64,000 nucleotides of DNA from Opitutaceae bacterium (GCA_027482185.1 JAIXWF010000001.1:62001-126000); one strand, 5' to 3'; counted from the stretch's first letter, positions 25,796 to 35,030 are shown. Notes: generated by a model from the letters alone, not told the origin. Program-made: numbers and translations.

Positions 25796-27115
25796 TTACG
25801 GCGCCTCGGCGACGCTGAGGAGCAGGGCGAGTGCGAGGCCGAAGTCCTTCACCGAGGCCGGCTGGTCGACGTCGATCCATTCGTCGAGCGAATGGGCGCG
25901 GCCGCCGCGGTTGCCGGACTGGGGCGACATCGCGAAGGCGGGGATGCCGAGGCTGATCGGGATGTTGGCGTCGGTGCTGCCGACGTTCCAGACGGGCACT
26001 TTCTCGAACGACTTCATCGTCGCCACGACCTGGCGCAGCAGGGGCGTCTCCGGGGCCGTGACGCCCGACGGGCGCTCGCCGATGAGTTTCACATCCGCGC
26101 TGATCTTGCCGAACGTGGTCGCGCGCGCCGCGTTTTCCTCGACGACGGCTTCGTCCACCAGCTTGAGGAATTGCGCATCGATCTTCTGCAGTTCCTCCGG
26201 GGAAACGGAGCGCATGTCGACCTCGAGGGAGACCTCGAAGGGAATCGAGTTCACCGAGGTGCCGCCGCTGACGATGCCGACGTTGTAGGAAACCTTGGGT
26301 TGCTTCGGGACGACGATCTTGCCGAGGCGGGCGATGACATTGCCCATCGCAAAGGCGGGACTGACCTGGCCGAAGGCGCCCCAGCTGTGGCCGCCGGGGC
26401 CCTTGAACGTGACCCGGTAGCGTTTGCTGCCGAGGCCGCCGTTGGTGATGAGGTCGTTGTTGCCGCCGTCGACGGAGATGAAGCGCTTGATCTTGTCCTT
26501 CCACGGCCCCTTGCCGAACAGGTAACGCATGCCGCGCAGGTCGCCGGGGCCTTCCTCGCCGACGTTGCCGATGAAGAGGATGTCGCCGGGGGTCTCGACC
26601 TTCGCGGCCTTCATGGCGCGGATCGCCGCGAGCAAAAACGCGAGGCCGCGCGTGTCGTCGCCGATGCCGGGCGCGGAGAGGCGCGTGCCGTTGCGCTTCA
26701 CGGTGACGTCGGTGCCCTCGGGGAACACGGTGTCGAGGTGCGCGGCGACGGCGAGGAGCGGCACGGTGTTGCCGGGCCGGCCGCGCCAGAGGCCCATGAC
26801 GTTGCCCTCGGCGTCGGTGGTGACGTCCTCGAGGCCGACCTCGCGGAGCAGTTTCGCGTAGGCCTCGCCGCGGAGCTGTTCCTTGAACGGCGGCGCGGGA
26901 ATCTCGGTCAGGAAAATGAGATCTTTCACATAGCGGGCGAAGTCGCGGTCGAAGGCCTTGACGGCAGCCTGGTAGGACGGCGACGCGACGATGCGCTGGG
27001 CCCGGATTTCTTCGGGGGAAAGCTCGGCCGCGCGGAGGCGGGGCGTGACGACCGGAACCAGCAGGGCGGCGGCAAAGACCAGCGCGAACGCGCGGGGCAG
27101 GCGGGGGAACGGCAT
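25796..27115 (-). CDS. Exported M20 family metallopeptidase
   Basis: A 439-residue protein with a signal peptide (about 1-30, hydrophobic ALVFAAALLVPVV, cleavage near RAA). Metal ligands of the M20 fold are visible: H126 and D128 in AAHLDTVFPEG, the bridging Asp in GIGDDTRG (153-154), E187/E188 in GNVGEEGPGD, and the HSLDEWIDV motif near the C-terminus. The dimerisation insert (about 225-345) carries FKGPGGHSWGAFG. It resembles peptidase T/dipeptidase-like di-zinc enzymes that release amino acids from short peptides, acting in the periplasm. I start it at the ATG with the signal peptide. It is monocistronic by position. Confidence 0.9.
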   Translation of the reverse strand: MPFPRLPRAFALVFAAALLVPVVTPRLRAAELSPEEIRAQRIVASPSYQAAVKAFDRDFARYVKDLIFLTEIPAPPFKEQLRGEAYAKLLREVGLEDVTTDAEGNVMGLWRGRPGNTVPLLAVAAHLDTVFPEGTDVTVKRNGTRLSAPGIGDDTRGLAFLLAAIRAMKAAKVETPGDILFIGNVGEEGPGDLRGMRYLFGKGPWKDKIKRFISVDGGNNDLITNGGLGSKRYRVTFKGPGGHSWGAFGQVSPAFAMGNVIARLGKIVVPKQPKVSYNVGIVSGGTSVNSIPFEVSLEVDMRSVSPEELQKIDAQFLKLVDEAVVEENAARATTFGKISADVKLIGERPSGVTAPETPLLRQVVATMKSFEKVPVWNVGSTDANIPISLGIPAFAMSPQSGNRGGRAHSLDEWIDVDQPASVKDFGLALALLLSVAEAP

Positions 27116-27198
27116 GGACGGAACGTCGAAGCAACGCCGGGCCGGCGTCAACGCCGCGGCGGCGGGAATTCCGTTTTCCGCAAGCTCAGGCGCACTCC

Positions 27199-27355
27199 TG
27201 CAGTTGAGTGAGCTGGGTAGAGAGTTGAGATCCGAGCCGCCCGGTTTCCCATGGATCATGATGGGAATGCATCCCCTCGCCTATCTTCCGCCCCGAACCT
27301 CGGCGGATCGATTTCTCAAACCCAAACTTTCAACTCTCAACTGCATCCGTCCGGC
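27199..27355. repeat. Inverted GTTGAG element with conserved core
   Basis: In minus orientation it starts at the truncated aldehyde dehydrogenase stop (27356-27358). Then come GATGCAGTTGAGAGTTGAAA, GGTTTGAGAA, the core ATCGATCCGCCGAGG (27311-27297), a divergent middle, and the inverted arm (TCTCAACTCTC, then GCTCACTCAACTGCAG) ending near 27199. The TGAGCCGGA-N-TGCAGTTGAG boundary is shared with the element at 32411-32547. Confidence 0.8.
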
Positions 27356-28222
27356 TCAGGCGCCGATCGGATGCCAGGTCGTCTTGAACTCGAGGAAATC
27401 GCGGACCGCGTAGACGCTCTCGGCGCGGGCGGAGAGCCAATCGGCGGGCTTGGTCGCGTCCACGATCCGCACGCGTTTGATGCTGTCGGCGGCGCCGAGC
27501 CGCAGCGTCTTCGCGTCCTCGGGGCCGACGGCCGCGCTCAGCGCGCGCAGGTGCGCATGCGTCGCGAAGGTCGGCACGAGCTCGCGGCGGAAGCCGGTGA
27601 GCAAATTGACCACGCCACCGGGGAGGTCGCTCGTCGCGAGCATTTCGCCGAGCAGCACGGCGGGATACGGCGTCGCCTCGGAGGCGAGCGCGACGACCGT
27701 GTTGCCGCTGACGATCACGGGAGCGACGAGGGAAACGAGGCCGAGCAGCGCGGGCGCGTCGGGCGCGATCACGCCGACGATGCCCATGGGCTCGGTGACG
27801 GTGAAATTGAAATGCGGCGACGCGACGGGGTTCACGTTGCCGAGCACCTGCTCGTACTTGTCGGCCCAGCCGGCGTAGTACACGAGGCGGTCGACGCTCG
27901 CCGCGACCTCGCGGGCGGCGGCGGCGCGGGCGGCGCCGAAACGCACGAGCGTGCCGGTCATTTCGTCGCCGCGCGCCTCGAGCATTTCGGCGAGGCGGTA
28001 GAGGATCTGGCCGCGGTTGTAGGCGGTGCGTTTGGCCCAGCCGGGGCCGGCCTTGGCGGCGGCCTCGACGGCGTTGCGCAGGTCCTTGCGCGTGCACTGG
28101 GGCACGTGGGCGAAGAAGGCGCCGGCGGCGTCGGCCAGCGGATACGTGCGGCCGCTTTCCGAGCGGATGAAGGCGCCGCCGACGTAGGGCTTCGGGGTTT
28201 TGGTGACGGGAAGACGGGACAT
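27356..28222 (-). CDS. Truncated aldehyde dehydrogenase-like protein (no catalytic Cys)
   Basis: A 288-residue protein. It has the first part of the ALDH fold (residues 8-230: YVGGAFIRSESGRTYPL start, VDRLVYYAGWADKYEQVLG, EPMGIVGVIAPDAPALLGLV) but ends where the catalytic domain should begin. The cysteine loop, the ELGGK motif and the canonical IPWN motif are absent. It cannot be a normal dehydrogenase. The paired full-length ALDH 26 nt upstream plus this protein equals the architecture of single-chain bacterial ALDH16 (full domain then a truncated second ALDH domain, about 790 residues). I therefore read it as the split second subunit. The stop codon is in a repeat element. Confidence 0.85.
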   Translation of the reverse strand: MSRLPVTKTPKPYVGGAFIRSESGRTYPLADAAGAFFAHVPQCTRKDLRNAVEAAAKAGPGWAKRTAYNRGQILYRLAEMLEARGDEMTGTLVRFGAARAAAAREVAASVDRLVYYAGWADKYEQVLGNVNPVASPHFNFTVTEPMGIVGVIAPDAPALLGLVSLVAPVIVSGNTVVALASEATPYPAVLLGEMLATSDLPGGVVNLLTGFRRELVPTFATHAHLRALSAAVGPEDAKTLRLGAADSIKRVRIVDATKPADWLSARAESVYAVRDFLEFKTTWHPIGA

Positions 28223-28248
28223 GGTTGCGACCGGATCGGGCCGGCGGT

Positions 28249-29757
28249 TCAGGTGAGTTGCGCGTAATCGAGGAGGCCCTGGCGGCCGCCCTCGCGGCCG
28301 AAGCCGCTTTCCTTGTATCCGCCGAACGGCGACGTCGGATCGAATTTGTTGTAGGTGTTGGCCCAGACCACGCCGGCCTTGAGCTCGGTGCTGAGCTTGA
28401 GGATGCGGGAACCCTTGTCGGTCCAGACGCCGGCGCTGAGGCCGTAGGCGGTGTTGTTCGCCTTCTCGACGGCCTCCTCGACGGTGCGGAATGTGAGGAT
28501 GCTGAGCACGGGCCCGAAGATTTCCTCGCGGGCAATGCGGTGGCTCATGGTCACGCCGCTGAACAGCGTGGGCCGGAAATAGTAGCCCTTGTCCGGCAGC
28601 CGGCACGCCGGCTGGTACAGCTCCGCGCCCTCGGATTCGCCGGCGGCGACGAGGTCGCGGATGCGCTGCAGCTGGGCGGCGGAATTGATGGCGCCGATGT
28701 CGGTGTTCTTGTCGAGCGGGTCGCCGACCTTCAGCACCGCGAGGCGGCGCTTGAGTTTGGCGAGGACGGCGTCGGCCACCGGTTCGTGGACGAGCAGGCG
28801 CGAGCCCGCGCAGCAGACATGGCCCTGGTTGAAGAAGATGCCGTTGACGATGCCCTCGACGGCTTGGTCGAGCGGGGCGTCGTCGAACACGATGTTGGCC
28901 GCCTTGCCGCCGAGCTCTAGGGTGAGCTTCTTGTCCGTGCCGGCCAGCGCGCGCATGATGAGCTTGCCGACGTCGGTGGAGCCGGTGAACGCGATCTTGG
29001 CCGGGACCGGGTGGTTGACGACGGCGGCGCCCACTTCGCCGGCGCCCGTGACAAAGTTGACGACGCCGGGGGGCAAACCGGCCTCGCGGATGATCTCCGC
29101 GAACTTCAGGCAGGTGATGCTGGTGGTCTCGGCGGGCTTGAGGACGACGGTGTTGCCGGCGGCGAGCGCGGGGGCGAGTTTCCACGCCAGCATCAGCAGC
29201 GGGAAATTCCATGGGATGACTTGGCCGACAACGCCGAGCGGCGCGACCCGGCGGCCCGGGGCGAGGTACTCGAGTTTGTCGGCCCAGCCGGCGTGGTAGA
29301 AGAAATGCGCGGCGGCCATCGGCACGTCGAAGTCGCGCGATTCCTTGATCGGCTTGCCGCCGTCGAGGGTCTCGGCGACGGCGAACTCGCGGGCGCGGTC
29401 CTGCAACAGCCGGGCGAGCCGGAAGAGGTACTTGGCGCGTTCGCGGCCGGGCAGCTTGGCCCAGGGGCCGGCGGCTTTGGCGGCGGCGGCGTAGGCGGCG
29501 TCGACATCGGCCGGCCCGGCGAGGGCGATCTCGGCGAGTTTCTTCTCGTTGGCCGGGTTGATCGAATCGAAGTACTTGCCGGATTGCGGCGCGACGAAGC
29601 GCCCGCCGATGAAAAGGTCGTAGCGCGGCTGGAGTTTCGGATCCGCCGTCTCGGGGGCCGGATCGAAGGGCCAGAGGTCGCCGAAGATCAGTTCCGGCGC
29701 GGGCCGGCCCGGACGGGACACGGGGCGCGCGGGCGTTTTTTTGGCCAAGGTGGGCAT
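28249..29757 (-). CDS. NAD(P)-dependent aldehyde dehydrogenase
   Basis: A 502-residue full-length ALDH. It has YDLFIGGRFV at the start of the fold, IPWNFPLLM (181-189), the cofactor-binding GSTDVGK (259-265), catalytic base E281 in ELGGK, and nucleophile C315 in FFNQGHVCCAG. It converts an aldehyde to the acid with NAD(P). The 45-residue N-terminal extension with LWPFDPAPE is usual for ALDHs encoded beside deoC. It lies in the order deoC - ALDH - truncated ALDH with 28- and 26-nt gaps, so acetaldehyde from deoxyribose-5-phosphate is a plausible substrate. Confidence 0.93.
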   Translation of the reverse strand: MPTLAKKTPARPVSRPGRPAPELIFGDLWPFDPAPETADPKLQPRYDLFIGGRFVAPQSGKYFDSINPANEKKLAEIALAGPADVDAAYAAAAKAAGPWAKLPGRERAKYLFRLARLLQDRAREFAVAETLDGGKPIKESRDFDVPMAAAHFFYHAGWADKLEYLAPGRRVAPLGVVGQVIPWNFPLLMLAWKLAPALAAGNTVVLKPAETTSITCLKFAEIIREAGLPPGVVNFVTGAGEVGAAVVNHPVPAKIAFTGSTDVGKLIMRALAGTDKKLTLELGGKAANIVFDDAPLDQAVEGIVNGIFFNQGHVCCAGSRLLVHEPVADAVLAKLKRRLAVLKVGDPLDKNTDIGAINSAAQLQRIRDLVAAGESEGAELYQPACRLPDKGYYFRPTLFSGVTMSHRIAREEIFGPVLSILTFRTVEEAVEKANNTAYGLSAGVWTDKGSRILKLSTELKAGVVWANTYNKFDPTSPFGGYKESGFGREGGRQGLLDYAQLT

Positions 29758-29785
29758 GGAAAGTTCGGAATTCGCGGACGGGGAC

Positions 29786-30730
29786 TCAGTAGGACTCGGC
29801 GGCTTCGCTGAAGTAATACGGCGCCTGATACGCGCCGGATTTCTCTTTGGCGAGTTGGCGGAGGAGGTCGTTGAGCAGCGAGCTCGCGCCGAAACGGTAG
29901 CGCATGTTCGTCAGCCAGGCGTCGCCGAGCGTTTCCTTCACCGCGACGAGAAATGTCAGGGCCTGCTTCGCGGTGCGGATGCCGCCGGCGGGCTTCATGC
30001 CGACGGCGACGCCGGTCGCGAGGTAGTGGTCGCGGATGGCGTCGATCATGACCTGGTTGTTGCCGAGCGTGGCGTTGAGCGAGGTCTTGCCCGTGCTGGT
30101 TTTGATGAAATCGCCGGGGCGGATCACCTGCATCGCGAGGAAGGACGCGGCCCGGATGTTGTCGTACGTTTCCAGTTCGCTGACCTCGAGGATGACCTTC
30201 AGCGCGGCCGGTCCGCAGGCCTCGACGACTGCGGCGATCTCGTCCTGCACCGTCGCGAATTCGCCCGCGAGGAAGGCCCCGCGGTTGATCACCATGTCGA
30301 TCTCGTCGGCGCCGTCGGCCACGGCCGCGCGCACCTCGGCGAGCCGGGTCTTGAGCGGCGCCTGGCCGCTGGGAAACGCGGTCGCGACGGACGCGATCTT
30401 CACGCCCGTGCCGGTCCCGAGGGCGCGGCGCGCGTGGCGCACCATGGCCGGGTAAACGCAGACGGCGGCGACGCGCGGGACGTCCAGACCCGCATCGTGC
30501 GGCTGCAAGGCCTTGCGGCAAAGGGAGGCGACCTTGCCCGGGGTGTCCTTACCCTCGAGGGTGGTGAGATCGACCATCGAGACGGCGGTCTTCAGACCCC
30601 AGAGCTTGGCGTGCTTCTTGATCGAACGCGTGCCGTACTTGGCGACGCGTTCCTCGATGCCGACGGCGTCCACGGGGCCGACGGCGTCGAACAACCGCCG
30701 GAGCGCGGCGGACGGAGACTTGGCGAGCAT
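29786..30730 (-). CDS. deoC: Deoxyribose-phosphate aldolase
   Basis: Cleaves 2-deoxyribose-5-phosphate into glyceraldehyde-3-phosphate and acetaldehyde. The 314-residue length is the long form, similar to animal DERA. Schiff-base lysine K210 is in DFIKTSTGK, the proton-relay lysine K246 in GMKPAGGIR, and D145 in ADEIDMVIN. It is the first gene of an apparent operon with the two aldehyde dehydrogenase genes, which would oxidise the acetaldehyde. There are no microcompartment shell genes nearby. The C-terminus ends with a tail PYYFSEAAESY that I have seen in related proteins. Confidence 0.95.
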   Translation of the reverse strand: MLAKSPSAALRRLFDAVGPVDAVGIEERVAKYGTRSIKKHAKLWGLKTAVSMVDLTTLEGKDTPGKVASLCRKALQPHDAGLDVPRVAAVCVYPAMVRHARRALGTGTGVKIASVATAFPSGQAPLKTRLAEVRAAVADGADEIDMVINRGAFLAGEFATVQDEIAAVVEACGPAALKVILEVSELETYDNIRAASFLAMQVIRPGDFIKTSTGKTSLNATLGNNQVMIDAIRDHYLATGVAVGMKPAGGIRTAKQALTFLVAVKETLGDAWLTNMRYRFGASSLLNDLLRQLAKEKSGAYQAPYYFSEAAESY

Positions 30731-30845
30731 GGGGGCACTATCGGCGGGGCAAGGGACGAAACAAACGAAAAGTCCGCGCCCGGCACCCGCAGCCGCGTCT
30801 GCGTTTTGGTTTGAACAATCGGCCCGGAACCGCGTCGACACAGGC

Positions 30846-31784
30846 GTGCAACCGCTCCGCCGTTTTCTCGTTCCCGCCTTTGCCGTCGCCGCCGGGCTGG
30901 TTCTTGCCTCCGCCGGCCGCGCCGCCGATCCGGTCTTCGCCGGTCCCGTCGAGGCCGGCAAGGTCGAGGCGCCGACGCGGCGCGAAACCAGCGGCTTGGC
31001 CGCGTCGGTGCGGAACCCCGGCCTGCTTTGGCTGCACGACGACAGCGGCAGCCAGCCCGTGCTGCACGCGATCGAGACCAACGGCACCCCCGTCGGCACC
31101 TTGCAGGTCGGCGGGATCAAGAACACAGACTGGGAGGACCTCGCGTCCGTCACGCTCGACGGCAAACCGTGGCTGGTCGTGGGCGACGTCGGCGACAACG
31201 ACGCCGTGCGCCGCAGCGTCGCGATCCATTTCGTGGCGGAGCCGGACCGCGCCGCCCTGGCCGCGGCGGGCCGGCTGGCGGAGCAGCCCGCGGCCACGCT
31301 CACGGTCACCTACGAAGACGGACCCCGCGACGTGGAATCCCTTGCCGTCGATCCGCGCGAACGCGCGATCTACCTGCTCTCGAAACGCGACGACGCCCCG
31401 CGCCTTTACCGCATTCCCCTGCCCGCCGGCCCGCCTGTCTCCGCCGCCGTGAGCGCGCGGTTCGTCGGCACCGTGCCGCACCTCCCGAAGGCCAGCGCCG
31501 GCCAGCTCCTGCTCAACGCCCGGCTCGGCCGGATGCGCGGCTGGCCCTGCGCGCTGGATTTCGCGGCCGACGGTTCCGCGGCGGTCGTGCTGACCTACGG
31601 CGACACGCTCGTCTTTCCCCGCGCCGCGGGCGAAACGTGGGCGAAAGCGCTTGGGCGCACGCCGGTGCGGCTGGCGCCGCACGCGTTGCCGCAGGCGGAG
31701 GCGGCCTGCTTCTCCGCCGACGGCAAAGCGATCTTCGTCGCCTCCGAGGAAACGAAACGCCTCATGCGCTACGACCGAAAGTAG
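30846..31784 (+). CDS. Exported beta-propeller-like hypothetical protein
   Basis: A 312-residue protein beginning at a GTG codon with a clear signal peptide (MQPLRRFLVPAFAVAAGLVL, cleavage near GRA-AD). The body has blade-like repeats: NPGLLWLHDDSGSQPVLHAI, VVGDVGDNDAVRRSVAIHFV, DVESLAVDPRERAIYLLSKR, and RMRGWPCALDFAADGSAAVV. These look like a beta-propeller of the esterase/phytase-like type, but no catalytic residue set is clear. I would only call it a periplasmic propeller. An upstream ATG adds a Pro/Arg-rich lead with no signal peptide at the front. Confidence 0.7.
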   Translation: MQPLRRFLVPAFAVAAGLVLASAGRAADPVFAGPVEAGKVEAPTRRETSGLAASVRNPGLLWLHDDSGSQPVLHAIETNGTPVGTLQVGGIKNTDWEDLASVTLDGKPWLVVGDVGDNDAVRRSVAIHFVAEPDRAALAAAGRLAEQPAATLTVTYEDGPRDVESLAVDPRERAIYLLSKRDDAPRLYRIPLPAGPPVSAAVSARFVGTVPHLPKASAGQLLLNARLGRMRGWPCALDFAADGSAAVVLTYGDTLVFPRAAGETWAKALGRTPVRLAPHALPQAEAACFSADGKAIFVASEETKRLMRYDRK

Positions 31785-31935
31785 GCGCACGATGTGCGCG
31801 CGGCTTTTCGGTGCGGCGTCGAGCGCCGACGAGCGGCGCCCCTACCGAAACCTGAAAGCCGCACCGGACTCCCGCTCCGGCCCACGGCCGGCTTGCCCGC
31901 GGGCCAAACGGCGGCTTCGCTGCCCCACGTACCCC

Positions 31936-32391
31936 ATGAAGACCCTGCTCCGCTGCCTGCCCCTCCTTCTCCTCGGGCTCCTGCCGCTCCGCGCGGCGGA
32001 CTCCGCTGTGATCTCCGCCGTCCGCGCGGCCGACGACGAACGACTCGCGGCCACGACCGCCGGCGACCGCGCCCGGCTCGACGCCATTTTCTCGGACGAT
32101 CTGCACTACGCGCACTCGAACACCAAGGTCGACACCAAGGCCACCTTCGTCGAGGCCCTCGTCGGGAAGAAGTCGGTCTACGAATCGTTCGAGCACAAGG
32201 AGCGCACCTTCGTCCCCGCCGGCCCGGGCATCGTGCTCCAGCACGGCCGCGTGCTGGCCACCGTGCGCAACGCGTCCGGCGTGAACAAACTCGACCTCGG
32301 CTACCTCGCCGTCTGGCGGCAGGAAAACGGCCGCTGGCGTTTCCTCGCGTGGCAATCCTGCCGCGTGCCGCCGCCGGACACGAAGAAGTGA
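31936..32391 (+). CDS. Exported SnoaL/NTF2-like (DUF4440) protein
   Basis: A 151-residue protein with a signal peptide (about 1-20, MKTLLRCLPLLLLGLLPLRA). The cone-shaped NTF2-like domain follows: DDERLAATTAGDRARLDAIF helix, DDLHYAHSNTKVDTKATFVE, VLATVRNASG and the YLAVWRQENGRWRFLAWQS last strands. DUF4440 proteins are small ligand-binding or isomerase-like domains with few known functions. It is 151 nt after the propeller gene and convergent with the LytTR gene beyond. Confidence 0.85.
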   Translation: MKTLLRCLPLLLLGLLPLRAADSAVISAVRAADDERLAATTAGDRARLDAIFSDDLHYAHSNTKVDTKATFVEALVGKKSVYESFEHKERTFVPAGPGIVLQHGRVLATVRNASGVNKLDLGYLAVWRQENGRWRFLAWQSCRVPPPDTKK

Positions 32392-32410
32392 CGCCCTCGC
32401 GTTCCTCAGC

Positions 32411-32547
32411 CGGGATCGTGCAGTTGAAAGTTGAGGGTTGAGAGATCGACCGAGTCACGGACGCCGTCGCCGCAGCTCGCAACCTGAGGGACCAAACGGT
32501 TCTGCTCTCAACGCTCAACCAAGCTCTCTCAACTGCATGAGTCCGGC
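32411..32547. repeat. Inverted GTTGAG element between convergent genes
   Basis: The left arm (32419-32443) is GCAGTTGAAAGTTGAGGGTT onward to GAGAGATCGACCGAG. The right arm (32492-32536) is CTCTCAACGCTCAACC, then CTCTCTCAACTGCATGAGTC, and ends at the LytTR gene stop. The spacer contains ACCAAACGGTTC, matching the AACCGAACGGYTC part of the family core. It lies between the convergent DUF4440 and LytTR genes. Confidence 0.8.
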
Positions 32548-33246
32548 TCAGCCAAGGAGCGCGCGCAGTTCCTTGTAGCGGCTGCGGCCCACGGGCAGAC
32601 GCAGGCCGGAACGCAGCTCGGCCTCGTAGCGGCTGCCCTCCTGCGCATGCAGCGCCTTGATCGCGCTCCAGCGCACGAGGTAGCTCTTGTGGATCCGTTC
32701 GAAACCGGGCGGCAGCAGGGTCTGCAGTTTCTCGAGGGTCTTGTCGTGCAACTCACGCCGCCCGTCGGCCAGCACGAGCTCGGCATAGGCACCGGCACCC
32801 TCGGCATAGACAATCTCGTCGATCGCGATCAGTTCGACGCGGCCGGCCTTGCGCACGGCGAGGTACTTGGCGGCGCCGGCGGTACGGGCGTCCTTCTCGG
32901 TGACCCGCCGGAGCGCCTGCGCGAGCCGCTCCTGGGAGAACGGTTTCGGCACGAAATCGATCACGCCGTATTCGAAGGCGCGGAGGGCCTGGTCGGTATT
33001 GGCGGAGACAACGACCGTGTGGAACGAACCCGCGACGCTCGCGGCCAGCAGCTGCATGCCGTCGCGGCCGTGGAGGTTGAGGTCGAGCAGCAGCAGGTCG
33101 ATCGGCGACTCGTCGAGCCGGGCCGCGGCCTCCGCCCACAGATTCGCGCAGCGGACGGACTCCAGCTTCTCGCCGAGGATTTCCCGGCAGAACCGTTCCA
33201 GGCGCTGCGCCAGCAGCGGCTCGTCCTCGACGATCAAAATTCTCAC
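32548..33246 (-). CDS. LytTR family response regulator
   Basis: A 232-residue regulator. The receiver domain (1-118) has E7/D8/E9 and phospho-acceptor D55 (LLLDLNLHG), with Lys in FVPKPF. The LytTR domain (about 130-230) has DEIVYAEGAGAYAELVL, KTLEKLQTLLPPGFERIHKS and LRLPVGRSRYKEL. The GTG start at 33246 overlaps the kinase stop (GTGA). A four-repeat array with LytTR-like half-sites lies upstream of the kinase (35076-35151). The regulator is only about 27-30 % alike by eye to the one at 23786, so the systems are separate. Confidence 0.92.
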   Translation of the reverse strand: MRILIVEDEPLLAQRLERFCREILGEKLESVRCANLWAEAAARLDESPIDLLLLDLNLHGRDGMQLLAASVAGSFHTVVVSANTDQALRAFEYGVIDFVPKPFSQERLAQALRRVTEKDARTAGAAKYLAVRKAGRVELIAIDEIVYAEGAGAYAELVLADGRRELHDKTLEKLQTLLPPGFERIHKSYLVRWSAIKALHAQEGSRYEAELRSGLRLPVGRSRYKELRALLG

Positions 33247-35030
33247 GGCGAAACGGGCTGCGGCTGCGGCCAAGCCGGCGCCGCGGCTGCGCGCAGCGGC
33301 GCGACGGCGACGGGTGTGCGGAGTTCGATCATCGTTTCCCAGCCCTCGGGCACGGGCACGCCGGCCAGCGACCAGGCTCCGGTGAAACTCTCCTCGAGGC
33401 GCGCGCGCACGTAGCGCAGCCCGGTGCCCTCGCGGGGTTCGGCGGCCGCCGCCTGACGCTCGCCGCGGGCCGTGAGCGTGTAGCGCACGCCGCCCGCCAG
33501 GCGATCGGCGCGCAGGTCGAATTCGATCCGGCCGCCCCGGGGCGCGAGGTGCGTGAGGCCGTTTTCGACCAGAGTGTGGAACAGCGCGGGCGGGATCGGC
33601 GCCGCCTCGTCGACGCCGCGTGCGACGAGTTCGCAGACCGCGCCCTTGCGCAGGCTCATCACCCGGAGGTGCGCCCGGCAAAGTTCGAGTTCCTCCCCGA
33701 GCGGAATCAGAGTCTGGCCCGCCACCCGGCTCAGGATCCTGAATTCGGCCGCGAGGGCGTCGATCAGGGTCACCGCCGTCCGCGGCTCCTGCTCGATGAC
33801 TTCCTGGATCGTCGCCAGCGTGTTGAGCAGGAAGTGCGGCTGGATATTCTTTTTGAGCAGCTCGGTTTCGAGGCGGGCCGCGGTGAGCTGCATCCGGCGG
33901 GCGGCACGGCGTTCTTCCCGCAAGTCCAGCACGACCATGACAAGCAGGCCGAGCAGGGCCGGACCGGCGCTGAGGAAGAAGGCGTAGTCGAGGAAGTCCC
34001 GCGGGGCGGCGATCAGGGCGACCAAACTGGCGGCCAGTCCCGCCGCCGCGACGCGGGCCCCGCGCCGGCGACGCACCACGGCGGCGATCGCCACGCCCAG
34101 CGCGACCGCGAACCCGGCGGCGCAGGCAAAGAGGCTGATGCCGTTGTAGAACGGGGTGCTGAACCACGCGAGCACCAGCGCCCCCGCCAGCGGAACCAGG
34201 GCCCACGCGCGCCGGCGGCGGATTTCGAAATGCTCCAGCAGGAAGACCGGCAGCAGCACGGCGAGCGCCGTGGCGAGCGCCGTGATCACGACGAGGCGCG
34301 GGTAGTGCCAGTCGTAAGGGTACTCGTAGAGCCAGCGCCACGCCTGCAGCGCCTGCAGCAGGGCCACGACGGCGAAAAGCACGCTGCACACCAGCAGCGA
34401 ACGGCGCCGTCCGGCGAGGAGCCACATCAGCCCGAAGACCACCGCGGCGACCAGGGCGGCGCCGACCGCCATCACGGAAAACAGCGCCGTCCGCGAACGC
34501 TCCACCAGCATGGCGCGGAAGTTCCCCCGGGCCAGATTAAGGCCGTACGTCGGCCCGGGAAACCCGGTATGCCAGCTCGACATCCGCAGGGCGACAATGT
34601 GTTCGCCGGGGCCGAGCAGATCGGGCGGAAGCTGGAACAGCGTATCCACGAAACCCGGACTCTCGTCGTCCGCATCGGCGCTCACGCGCCCGCTTCGGCC
34701 GATCAGCCGGCCGTCCCAGTAGAGGTCGTAGCTCGCGACGACCTTGAGCAGCAGCCCGTCCGGCGGGCGCAGCGGCGGCACCGGCCGCGCCCGCAGGCGC
34801 CAACGCACCCAATAGATGCCCGACCGCGCCGGCAGCTCCCGACCGGAGATCGGCTGCCAATCGGAATCGTCGAAGGCCGGATCCGCCCAGCGCGGGTCGT
34901 CGCCGACCCGGAAGCGCAGCCCGGGCTCGCCCGCCGGCCGGATCCCCGCCGCGGCCGACGGGCCCGGCTCCGCCGCCGGGACCGGGACGGCGAGCAGCAA
35001 AACCAGAAGCCGGAGAATGCGCCGCAGCAT
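33243..35030 (-). CDS. LytS-type sensor histidine kinase with 7TM-DISM-like sensor
   Basis: A 595-residue kinase. A signal sequence (about 1-20) precedes an extracytoplasmic jelly-roll-like domain (about 30-170, with SGIYWVRWRLRA, LLLKVVASYDLYWDGRLIG, GEHIVALRMSSWHTGFPG). Seven or so helices follow (about 175-385), then the His_kinase domain with H in NIQPHFLLNTLATIQEVI and a HATPase with LVENGLTHLAPRGG. The layout is like 7TMR-DISM kinases, which bind ligands with the jelly-roll. The HATPase Asn box is slightly divergent (NGLTHL for NAxKHG), so ATP binding should be tested. It is coupled to its regulator by a 4-nt overlap. Confidence 0.88.
   Translation of the reverse strand: MLRRILRLLVLLLAVPVPAAEPGPSAAAGIRPAGEPGLRFRVGDDPRWADPAFDDSDWQPISGRELPARSGIYWVRWRLRARPVPPLRPPDGLLLKVVASYDLYWDGRLIGRSGRVSADADDESPGFVDTLFQLPPDLLGPGEHIVALRMSSWHTGFPGPTYGLNLARGNFRAMLVERSRTALFSVMAVGAALVAAVVFGLMWLLAGRRRSLLVCSVLFAVVALLQALQAWRWLYEYPYDWHYPRLVVITALATALAVLLPVFLLEHFEIRRRRAWALVPLAGALVLAWFSTPFYNGISLFACAAGFAVALGVAIAAVVRRRRGARVAAAGLAASLVALIAAPRDFLDYAFFLSAGPALLGLLVMVVLDLREERRAARRMQLTAARLETELLKKNIQPHFLLNTLATIQEVIEQEPRTAVTLIDALAAEFRILSRVAGQTLIPLGEELELCRAHLRVMSLRKGAVCELVARGVDEAAPIPPALFHTLVENGLTHLAPRGGRIEFDLRADRLAGGVRYTLTARGERQAAAAEPREGTGLRYVRARLEESFTGAWSLAGVPVPEGWETMIELRTPVAVAPLRAAAAPAWPQPQPVSP

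Noticed and set aside
31785-31935. Interval after the propeller gene examined for a small gene or repeat
   Set aside because: Only GC-rich sequence with no arms, hairpin with T-run or plausible start; nothing to support a feature.
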